From: Nocardia spumae
Lineage (GTDB): Bacteria > Actinomycetota > Actinomycetes > Mycobacteriales > Mycobacteriaceae
Direction: 5' to 3'
DNA: 64,000 nucleotides
NCBI RefSeq assembly: GCF_020733635.1
Contig: NZ_JAJFZL010000001.1
Location: 2,666,001 to 2,730,000, forward strand
Shown piece after piece: positions 45,304 to 52,644 of this stretch; positions within the stretch are counted from its first letter, which is position 1; each line of letters opens with the position of its first letter. The position numbers were made by a program, and so were the translations under genes. The notes under the pieces were generated by a model, which saw only the letters and a list, made by a program, of their open reading frames with translations, was not told where the DNA came from and did not search any database.

Positions 45304-45678
45304 GGCCGGTTCGCACCGCCCAGACGGCGTACCGATGATGTCCTGGTTCTGACCGGTATGTATCCGGACGAGCGATCAGCTCTCGCTACCCTGCTGCTGG
45401 GCATGGCGTCCCCTTCCTGAGCGCGGCTGGTCTGCAGCACAGCGCCATGTGTCCGTGTTCTGTCGTGGAAAGCAGCTGCCGCCGGGGATGGTGAATCCCT
45501 GGCATCTGCCCCGGCGGGCGTCACTTGTGGTGCGCCGGGTGTGCTGGTGGGATCGGGGCTCGACCCGGCGGCAGCGCTGTTCCCAACTTTCTCGCGCTGG
45601 TGCAGGTCACACCAGGTACAGATGGGGTACGTGCGGGGTACTCTCGGCGTACTCGACCCCTGACGACGGATACTGCTG
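45304..45678. other. 375-bp divergent control region of module 2
   Basis: Between the membrane microprotein (minus) and the XRE/TPR regulator (plus). It holds an inverted repeat CCGCCGGGG/CCCCGGCGG (45479-45487 with 45509-45517, with a nested GGGAT/ATCCC hairpin) and four phased operator repeats. No gene is seen. Confidence 0.55.
45614..45657 (+). promoter_or_regulatory. Four 11-bp direct operator repeats (iterons) before the XRE/TPR gene
   Basis: Units at 45614, 45625, 45636 and 45647 read AGGTACAGATG, GGGTACGTGCG, GGGTACTCTCG and GCGTACTCGAC. GTAC recurs exactly every 11 bp, so the sites lie on one face of the helix. They end 21 bp before the start codon at 45679, over the expected core promoter. 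Likely binding sites of the adjacent regulator. Confidence 0.65.
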
Positions 45679-47025
45679 ATGCGATCGTGTGGACGATGGA
45701 CCGGACGAGAAGTAGCTGCATTTCGGCACGCGCTCGGTATGAAGCGCGAGGCTTTTGCGGCTCATGCCGGTGTGTCTGTGGAAGCGGTGCGTAAATGGGA
45801 GCGGCGACGCGAGACGATCGTTCTGTCGGTGCCTTACGCGGCGCGCATGGATCGCAAGCTCCGCGAAGCCGAAGCGTTTGTCGTAGAACGATTTTGGGCG
45901 CTGCTGCCTGACAAGGACGCTGATGCCGAGGCCAATTGCGACGAAGAACGAGTGCCGGAGCCCGAAAGTGCTGATCGCATGTTCGTGCCGGCGCATACTG
46001 CGTCGGGTGAGGTTGTGTTGATGTCTATTCCACGACGCACGTTCATGGCCGGCGTTGGGGTTGGTGCTGTCGGTGTCGTCGTGGACCGGGCGGTGTCGGG
46101 GATCCCGCTGGCGGAGGCCTTCGCCGGTAGCGATATCGACCACGTCAAATTCTTCCTCGACAAGCGGATGAACATCATCGAGGCGGACAATGTCTACGGC
46201 TCGGCGAGCACACTCGCCGAAGTATTGGGTGCGATCGCCCGCATGCAAGCTCTGAAGCAGGCGAAAGTCGTTGATTCTCAGCGTATCTTGCGGCTGTTGG
46301 CGTTGTATGCGGAGACTGCGGCCTGGCAGTACCAGGACCAGCGAATGTTCGGCGAAGCGCAGCATTGGGCCGAGAAGGCTTTGACGTGGGCACATCAACT
46401 GGGCGACAACTACTGCATCGGCATGGCGCTGGTTCGGATGAGTCAGCTGGCGTCGGATCAAGGCGATGGCGCAAGCAGCGGTGAACTCGCCGAAGCCGCG
46501 AAACGGGCTGCGCCGGAAAGCTCTTTGTTCGCCGCCGCAGCTGTCGCCTACGGCGCGCACGCGCTGTCGCTCGAAAAGAATGCGACCGCGAGCGCACGCG
46601 CCTACGACGATGCCCGCCTTCTGATCGAGAAGGCCGACGCCGATCCTGTCTGGGGATTCTTCCTCGACCACTCCTATATCGACGCCTACCAAGCACACAG
46701 CCTCGTCGCCCTCGGTGACCATCACTCCGCCGCAGAACAATTCGACGCGGCGACCGCTCGCATGCAGTCCGGCTATCCGCGTGACCGGGGTGTGTACTTG
46801 GCGCGGGCAGCGGTGGCGCATATGACCGCGGGGGATATCGAGCCGGCGGCGTCGGCGGGGAAGCAGGCTTTACGGGTTGGCATTGCCACGAATTCGGGCC
46901 GGATCATGGAGCCGGTGATCACGCTTGCGGCGTTGATGGATCCGCACAGCACCCAGCCCGGGGTGGGCGAGTTCGTAGAGGAGTTCGATCAGTGGAAGGT
47001 AGCGAGTTGCCCAAGCCGTATGTAG
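45679..47025 (+). CDS. XRE regulator with TPR domain
   Basis: 448 residues. N-terminal helix-turn-helix (FRHALGMKREAFAAHAGVS, AVRKWERRRETI), then the RRTFMAGVGVGAVGVVVD segment found in actinobacterial XRE-TPR regulators of the NsdA type, then helical TPR-like repeats to the end (LLALYAETAAWQYQDQRMFG, HQLGDNYCIGMALVRMSQLA). Likely senses a ligand or protein through the TPR part and controls its own divergent promoter region. The reductase gene starts 34 bp before its stop, so they form an operon. Confidence 0.85.
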   Translation: MRSCGRWTGREVAAFRHALGMKREAFAAHAGVSVEAVRKWERRRETIVLSVPYAARMDRKLREAEAFVVERFWALLPDKDADAEANCDEERVPEPESADRMFVPAHTASGEVVLMSIPRRTFMAGVGVGAVGVVVDRAVSGIPLAEAFAGSDIDHVKFFLDKRMNIIEADNVYGSASTLAEVLGAIARMQALKQAKVVDSQRILRLLALYAETAAWQYQDQRMFGEAQHWAEKALTWAHQLGDNYCIGMALVRMSQLASDQGDGASSGELAEAAKRAAPESSLFAAAAVAYGAHALSLEKNATASARAYDDARLLIEKADADPVWGFFLDHSYIDAYQAHSLVALGDHHSAAEQFDAATARMQSGYPRDRGVYLARAAVAHMTAGDIEPAASAGKQALRVGIATNSGRIMEPVITLAALMDPHSTQPGVGEFVEEFDQWKVASCPSRM

Positions 47026-47702
47026 TGCTCTCGGTGGCGGTGAGTGTGGATGGCTATATCGACGACCTCGTTCCCGAACGCCTCTACCTGTCGAACGAGG
47101 CGGACTTCGATCGAGTCGACCAGGTCCGCGCCGGATGTGATGCCATCCTGATCGGGGCGGAGACATTGCGGCGGGACAATCCGCGTTTGATCATCAAGAG
47201 CGCAGACCGTCTCGAGGCTCGCGCCGCCGCGGGGAAGCCCGCGCATCTGCAGAAGGTCGTGGTGACGGCTTCCGGCAACCTGGATCGTGAGGCGAAGTTC
47301 TGGCACCACGGCGTGGAAGAACGCCGTCCGATCGTCTACACCTCCGACACGGCAGCGCCGAAGCTGCGTGAACGGTTCGGCGACCTCGCCACAGTCGTAA
47401 CGCTCGGCGACACAGTGGATTTCGGTACTCTTCTCGATGACCTCGGTACGCGCGGCATCGGCCGGGTGATGATCGAAGGTGGTACCTCAATACACACCGC
47501 GGTACTTGCCGCCGGGTTGGCCGACGAACTCCATGTCGCTGTCGCGCCTTTGCTGATCGGGCAGGGGGATGCGCCCCGCTTCGTCAATCCGGCGGAGTTC
47601 CCTGGAGGGTCTCGTCGACGGATGCAGTTGGCCGATGTGACCCAGATCGGGGATGTTGCGCTGTTGCGATACTTTCCGAAAGTCCCGTCCGCAGACGGCT
47701 GA
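46992..47702 (+). CDS. RibD C-terminal domain (dihydrofolate reductase-like) protein
   Basis: 236 residues. VVLSVAVSVDGYIDD, CDAILIGAETLRRDNPRL and RVMIEGGTSIHTAVLAAGLAD are the three blocks of the RibD-C fold, giving an NADPH-binding reductase. It has no deaminase domain. As an element-borne gene it could reduce a pterin, flavin precursor or unknown carbonyl. It overlaps and depends on the XRE/TPR gene. A second, chromosomal member of this fold is at 28367-29158. Confidence 0.85.
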   Translation: MEGSELPKPYVVLSVAVSVDGYIDDLVPERLYLSNEADFDRVDQVRAGCDAILIGAETLRRDNPRLIIKSADRLEARAAAGKPAHLQKVVVTASGNLDREAKFWHHGVEERRPIVYTSDTAAPKLRERFGDLATVVTLGDTVDFGTLLDDLGTRGIGRVMIEGGTSIHTAVLAAGLADELHVAVAPLLIGQGDAPRFVNPAEFPGGSRRRMQLADVTQIGDVALLRYFPKVPSADG

Positions 47703-47751
47703 CAAGAACCACTTCCGCATGTTGCTGTACGAATCGCCGTCGGCCGCGTAG

Positions 47752-50700
47752 TTACAGGCCGAGGTCGGTGATTGCCGATCTTTCGTGGACCTGTTGCTCA
47801 CTGCCGGAAGCGGTTTCGTACTCGAGGTCGGTGGTGACGGGCAGTGCGGTGTCTACCGCCGAGTCGATGGCAGAACCCGCGGATGGGATATCGACACCAC
47901 CGGAGCCGCCGTCGGCGGGGGCGGTCTCTGCACTGTCCATTGGTGCGTGCTTGGGGAGTTCGAGGCGGTGCCAGAGCGCTGCGGCGGGCATGTCGTCGGG
48001 GAGGGGACGTTGGGCGGCGGCGGTGGTGAGGAGGGCTTCGATGTCGTGGCCGGCGTGGGCGGCGGTGTCGAGGTGTTGGGCGAGGGTGGGCCACCAGGGG
48101 TCGGTGGTGATTCGGGTGTCGATGCGTTTGGCGAGTGCTGACCAGGTGTGGGTGGCGGTGTGGAGGTCGCCGAGGGTGTCGGTGACGTGGGTGTCGAGCC
48201 GGTGTTGATGATGGCGTTCGGTGGTGGGGTAGCGGCGTGGTCCGGTGGGGCGCAGGTCGGTGTCGGGGATGTGGTGGGCTGCGCGCCAGACGGCGAGTTC
48301 TGCGATGAGGGAGGGGTTTTCGAGTAGTGGTTGTGCCCATGGTGGGGCGGTGGCGTGTGTCCACGTTCGGGTGTCGCTGGTGATTTGTTGGGTGAGGGTG
48401 GTGATGATGCGGGCGCGTGCGTCGAGGTGTTCGGTGAGCTGGGGGTCGGTGATGTGGTGAGGGTGTCGGGGTGTCCAGGGCAGTGGTCCGGGTTGGGTGG
48501 AGTGTGTTCCGGTGGTGTCGAGGCGCCAGTCGAGGACGGCGGCTGGGTCGTGGGCGGTGTCGAGTTCTCGTTGGGCGGCCGCGGTGTGGAGGGCGTGGAT
48601 GGGGTCGTGTCCGGTGAGGGCGAGGGTGGCGAGGTGGTGGCGCAGGACGGTGTAGGCGGGTGCGTCGGTGAGCCCTGGAAGGAGGTTTTCTGCGGCGGTG
48701 TCGATGTGGTCGAGGGTGGCGGGGCTGAGGGTGTGTTCGATGGCGATGCCGGTGGCGTCGAGGTAGGTGTCGATGGCGGGGCCGAGTCGTTTGTGGGGGT
48801 TGAGGGTGTCGCGGAGGTGGTTGTGGGCGCTGGTGTGGGTGGCGTCGCGGGCGAGGATGTGTTGCAGCACTTCGGTGCTGGTGCGGGGAAGGACCGCCGG
48901 TTCGGTCCAGGGGGAGGGTTCGTCCGGGTTAGTGGTGGTGGGGATGTAGGCGTGGTTGGTGTGGATGCCGCGGGTGAGGGCGACGTAGAGCTGGTTGCGT
49001 GATTCGTGGCCGGTGAGCACGGTGTGGCAGGTGTCGGTGGTGATGCCTTGGGCGGAGTCGAGGGTGAGGGCGTAGCCGAGGCGGACGTGTTCGGCGACGT
49101 AGTCGGCGGGTAGCAGTGTTGTGGCGCCGGGTTTTCCGTTGTGGGTGTGGTGGCTGGCGGTGAGGCTGCCGTCGGGGTGGACGGTAGTGATGGTCCATCG
49201 GTAGCCGTTGCGGACCCAGTCGTTGTCGCCGACGGGGAGGCGGGGGTTGTTGCGTCGGGTGCAGATGATGTCGCCGGCCGAGGCGGCCAGTCCGTCGGCG
49301 AGGACGACTTCCGGACCGTGCGGGGCGAGCGTGCGGGTGAGTCGGTCGGTGCGGGCGCGGGTGTTGAGGTCGGTGACGATGTCGTGCGTGGTGGCGAGCA
49401 TGAGGGTGTTTCGGCCGTGGTGGTGGTCGGCGAACCATGCGACATACGCCTTGTCCGCGATCGCGGCTGGGGTTCCGGAGTGGACGCGTTGATGGTCGAG
49501 GTAGAACCCGAGCGCGGCGGGATCGCCGTCGCGCAGCATGAGACTGGCGCGGGCTTCGGCCGGTGAGGCGAAGCGCACGACCTCGGTGACGGTGGGTGTT
49601 TCGGCGTTGTGGGTGGTGTCGATGCCGGTGCCGCCGGGCTCGATGGAGGGTAGTTGTTTGTCGTCGCCGAGGCATCGGATGGTCGCGTCGCGGGTGGTGA
49701 GGAATTCGAACAGGCGCAGACGTTTGTCGTCGCCGAGCTTGACGTGCTCGTCCACGATCACCAGGGTGCGGTGGTCGATCTGCAGTAGCCATTCCGGTAA
49801 CGGCGGCGGGTGTGTCGAGTCGGAAATCGGCTGTGGGGCGTGTACATGCTGGTCGACGATGTGTAGGAGGCGGTCGACGGTTTCAACTCGGATGCCGGTG
49901 TTTTCGGCGAGGACCGCAGCTGCGGCGGCGGTGGGGGCGAGGCCGAGGACAGTGCCGCCGGAGGCGTGCCAGGCGCTGACGAGCACGCGCATGGCGGTGG
50001 TTTTGCCGGTGCCTGCGGGCGCGTTCGCGACCGCAATCCGCGCGGGAGACGTGGCAAAATACGTGATGAGAGCTGTTTGACCGCTGTTGAGCTGCGCGTG
50101 GTTGTTCGCGGGATCAGCGTCGTAGGCGTCGATCGCTGAGGTCACTAGATCGTGCGGCAGTGTGCGGGCGCCGGGCTGTATGGAGAGGTCGAGGAGGCGT
50201 TGTTCGGTGTCGAGTCGACGTGTCGAGGTGTAGGTCTGGGCACCTGAAACGGTGTAGACACTGGTGCCGTCGCGGCGTCGCAGGACCTCAGGTGAGTGTT
50301 GAAGGACAGATTCTGCGGTGATGTCCGGGTCGCCGCGGGCGAGGGATCTGGTGGGCGATAAGGCTTCACGGACGACGGCTTCCACTACGTTGGGCCACTG
50401 CGTCGGCTGAATGTGTCCGCGGGTTTGGCGTTCGGCTTCGGCGCGAATGTGGTGGTGCTGCCACACCGAACGCTGCCCGGAAACAACATCGACGACCTCG
50501 TCGGCAGTACGGGAAATCCACGCCTCATCGATCGTCGAACGAGGATGTGCGGAGCGATCCAGCACTGCTTTCACGGTGTCCCGGACAGCGTCGGGTCCGC
50601 CGAGGAGTGTCGCTGCATCGTGGTGCCAGTCGCGGCGTTGCTGAGCGTATGAGCGCGAGAGATGTTTGGAGGGGCGGGTTTCGAGAGTGGCGCGCTCGGC

Positions 50701-51882
50701 GAGAGCGAACAGTTCTTTCGGTGTCGGTTCGCGCCCGAGCTGCTGCTGAAACGACACCGCGAGAGAGTCGAGCCGGTGGGTGATGGCGGCGTCGCGGCGC
50801 GACCAGTGGCGTATCAGTTCGGCTAGGATGCCAGTGATTTCGCGGATGGGGCGCTTGTTGGGTGTGGGTGCGGGGCGTTCGGTGAATTGGATGCCGAGGC
50901 TGGTTTCGAGATGGTGTTCGAGGCGGGTGTTGTAGATCTCGCTGACCACGACGAGGTTTCGGTAGAAGTGGGTCGCATCCAGAGTCCGCCATTTGCCGTC
51001 GAGGGTGCGCACGCGGTTGGCGATGAGCATGTGGGTATGCAGATCGGGGTCGCCGGAGCGGGATTCGCGGTGGGTGAAGCGTGCGGCGACGAGTCCTTCG
51101 ACGTCGACTTGCCGCACGCCGCGGGTGCCGAGGCGGGTGTAGGTGGCGTTGTTTTCCAGCCAGGCGATGGCGTCGTCGACGGCAGCATTGTGGGCGGCCT
51201 GGATGGTGTCGGCGATGGGTTTGGGGGCGATGGCCCACAGCGCGGAGACGCTTTTGACGGGAGAGAAGGTGATGTCGAACCCGGCGACCGCGGCCGATTG
51301 GGGGCGGGAGATGCGAGCGACGAATCCGGAAAGTTCTCGATCGTCGAGCGGTGCGCGATCGTAGTTCTCGACGAACATCGCTGTGGCGACCTCGGTGCGG
51401 ATGTGGGCGCGAATGTCTTCGTCGATGGCGGTGTTGGCGTCGAGTCCGTGGGCGAGGTTGTGATCCCGATAGGCCCGGGCGCAGCGGGTGCGGAAGGTGT
51501 TGTCGCCGTGGCGTGCCGGGAAGGCTTTCCTGAGCCGGCTGGCTTGTTTGGCCGCATACACAGCGTCTTTGGGTTTGGCACCCTTCGCTATCGCTTCGGT
51601 GACGATCTCGTATTCGATGGCGGTCGCGTTGGGGTGGCGGCCGAGCCCGAACAGGCACCGCATCTGGTCCTCGGTGACCTGTTCGCCTGCTGAAATACCG
51701 AGGGCGGCAAGGCCGGTGCCGTGCCACGTGCCGGGTGCTTCGCCGCGGGTGGAGTAGTAGTCGGCGAGGCTGGAATTACCCAGGTCGGTGGCATCGGCGG
51801 CGGCTACCTGGCGTTGGTAGTACAGGTAGCTGGTTCCGGCGAGGATTTTGTGCAGCGTCGCTGTCACGTATCCATCAGACAC
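47752..51882 (-). CDS. MobF-type relaxase-helicase (TraA/TrwC family)
   Basis: 1376 residues from GTG 51882 (or GTG 51867). The relaxase domain fills about residues 1-330: paired Tyr in SYLYYQRQ and DYYSTRG, and the HUH metal site in THRESRSGDPDLHTHMLIAN (the final HTH). A SF1 RecD-like helicase follows with Walker A NAPAGTGKTTAM near 620 and Walker B TLVIVDEHVKLGDD, where most relatives have DEAxM. UvrD-like C-terminal motif: LDSAQGITTDTC and QLYVALTRG. The last 400 residues are His/Thr/Pro rich. Nicks oriT and unwinds DNA for conjugal mobilization. Confidence 0.9.
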   Translation of the reverse strand: MSDGYVTATLHKILAGTSYLYYQRQVAAADATDLGNSSLADYYSTRGEAPGTWHGTGLAALGISAGEQVTEDQMRCLFGLGRHPNATAIEYEIVTEAIAKGAKPKDAVYAAKQASRLRKAFPARHGDNTFRTRCARAYRDHNLAHGLDANTAIDEDIRAHIRTEVATAMFVENYDRAPLDDRELSGFVARISRPQSAAVAGFDITFSPVKSVSALWAIAPKPIADTIQAAHNAAVDDAIAWLENNATYTRLGTRGVRQVDVEGLVAARFTHRESRSGDPDLHTHMLIANRVRTLDGKWRTLDATHFYRNLVVVSEIYNTRLEHHLETSLGIQFTERPAPTPNKRPIREITGILAELIRHWSRRDAAITHRLDSLAVSFQQQLGREPTPKELFALAERATLETRPSKHLSRSYAQQRRDWHHDAATLLGGPDAVRDTVKAVLDRSAHPRSTIDEAWISRTADEVVDVVSGQRSVWQHHHIRAEAERQTRGHIQPTQWPNVVEAVVREALSPTRSLARGDPDITAESVLQHSPEVLRRRDGTSVYTVSGAQTYTSTRRLDTEQRLLDLSIQPGARTLPHDLVTSAIDAYDADPANNHAQLNSGQTALITYFATSPARIAVANAPAGTGKTTAMRVLVSAWHASGGTVLGLAPTAAAAAVLAENTGIRVETVDRLLHIVDQHVHAPQPISDSTHPPPLPEWLLQIDHRTLVIVDEHVKLGDDKRLRLFEFLTTRDATIRCLGDDKQLPSIEPGGTGIDTTHNAETPTVTEVVRFASPAEARASLMLRDGDPAALGFYLDHQRVHSGTPAAIADKAYVAWFADHHHGRNTLMLATTHDIVTDLNTRARTDRLTRTLAPHGPEVVLADGLAASAGDIICTRRNNPRLPVGDNDWVRNGYRWTITTVHPDGSLTASHHTHNGKPGATTLLPADYVAEHVRLGYALTLDSAQGITTDTCHTVLTGHESRNQLYVALTRGIHTNHAYIPTTTNPDEPSPWTEPAVLPRTSTEVLQHILARDATHTSAHNHLRDTLNPHKRLGPAIDTYLDATGIAIEHTLSPATLDHIDTAAENLLPGLTDAPAYTVLRHHLATLALTGHDPIHALHTAAAQRELDTAHDPAAVLDWRLDTTGTHSTQPGPLPWTPRHPHHITDPQLTEHLDARARIITTLTQQITSDTRTWTHATAPPWAQPLLENPSLIAELAVWRAAHHIPDTDLRPTGPRRYPTTERHHQHRLDTHVTDTLGDLHTATHTWSALAKRIDTRITTDPWWPTLAQHLDTAAHAGHDIEALLTTAAAQRPLPDDMPAAALWHRLELPKHAPMDSAETAPADGGSGGVDIPSAGSAIDSAVDTALPVTTDLEYETASGSEQQVHERSAITDLGL

Positions 51883-52252
51883 CCAACGGTATTCGGATCG
51901 CGAGGGCTGGAAGGGAGGTAGTTTGTATCAATTTTCGCCGTTTCGCCACGTCGTAAGGAAATTCTCAGCCGGAGTGCAGGAGGTCTGCGTGTGGTGTGTG
52001 GATTTGGGGGTGGAGTGGGTGTGTGAATGTGTGTGTGGTGTGAGTGAGGGAATGTGGGTGGGTATGTGTGGTGAGTTGAGGGTTTGTGTGGGTGCTTGTT
52101 GTGTGGGAGTGGCTGGTTTGCTGTGTGGTGGCGGGCCCCGCAATGGTCGCTCGTGACGTGGGTGGCGCCATTCCGTTTCGGCGGGCCATGGGGTTCGACG
52201 GCGTGAGCAGGGCGAGAGCCTCGTAGTACGGTGTCACTGGCTGCGCTCCCTT
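51883..52252. other. Relaxase upstream region with GT-rich tract, candidate oriT
   Basis: From about 51988 to 52130 the plus strand is almost only G and T (52021-52080 has no C and nine A). Extreme strand asymmetry beside a MobF relaxase gene is the expected place for an origin of transfer. No gene is credible here; minus-strand frames give only His/Thr/Pro runs. The nic site cannot be placed by eye. Confidence 0.45.
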
Positions 52253-52567
52253 TCACCATGGGGGCTTTTTCCTCGTGTCCGCTCCGCTCGCCCGCCGCGG
52301 GTGGATCCCGCCAGACGGTGGCTGGCGGTGCGAGTACTCCAGTCCGGGGTCGGTCGGCTTTCGTACTAGGTACGCCATGTCTGGTGGGAGCCTTGTGCGC
52401 AGGTATGCGTCAGCCAAGTCGCGTTGGCGCTGCTCTCGTTCCTCCTGCGCGCTATTCAGCACTGGCCGTTTTTCCTTGCGCGTCTGGTCTGCGGCGTCGG
52501 TGGCCTCGCGTGCCAGTTGCACCTGCTCGATATGTGCGCTAATCGCTGCAGCTCTTCGACTGCGCAC
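52253..52567 (-). CDS. Hypothetical helical protein, probably 5'-truncated or frameshifted
   Basis: 104 residues from GTG 52567 with no proper ribosome site. Helical and charged (ARPEATDAA-like stretch AREATDAADQTRKEKRP, then AQEEREQRQRDLADAYLR), with a basic C-terminus. Upstream, other frames read IKRGEHEAWERCAVEELQRL, which looks like the missing N-terminus displaced by frameshifts. Family unknown; may be a decaying element gene. Confidence 0.4.
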   Translation of the reverse strand: MRSRRAAAISAHIEQVQLAREATDAADQTRKEKRPVLNSAQEEREQRQRDLADAYLRTRLPPDMAYLVRKPTDPGLEYSHRQPPSGGIHPRRASGADTRKKPPW

Positions 52568-52644
52568 CTCTCCCAGGCCTCGTGCTCTCCGCGCTTGATG
52601 TCAACGTTTTCGTTCGCTCAGCTCGGGGTTCGTCGCTCTGCGAT

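Larger units (their letters stand above)
40745..52252. mobile_element. Integrated mobilizable element at tRNA-Val(CAC); right end unresolved
   Basis: Contents from the left border: large serine recombinase at the tRNA junction, coupled small ORF, peptidase, frameshifted gene, XRE-controlled module, RibD-C reductase, MobF relaxase and its GT-rich upstream tract. Base composition is visibly less GC-rich in 42.5-45.7 kb than in neighbouring core genes. The end coordinate is only the far side of the relaxase upstream region; the real border could lie further right, even beyond the PknK-like gene. Confidence 0.6.

Noticed and set aside
51864..52259. His/Thr/Pro-rich minus-strand frames upstream of the relaxase
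   Set aside because: They result from the GT-rich tract read in reverse; no ribosome site and no protein-like pattern.
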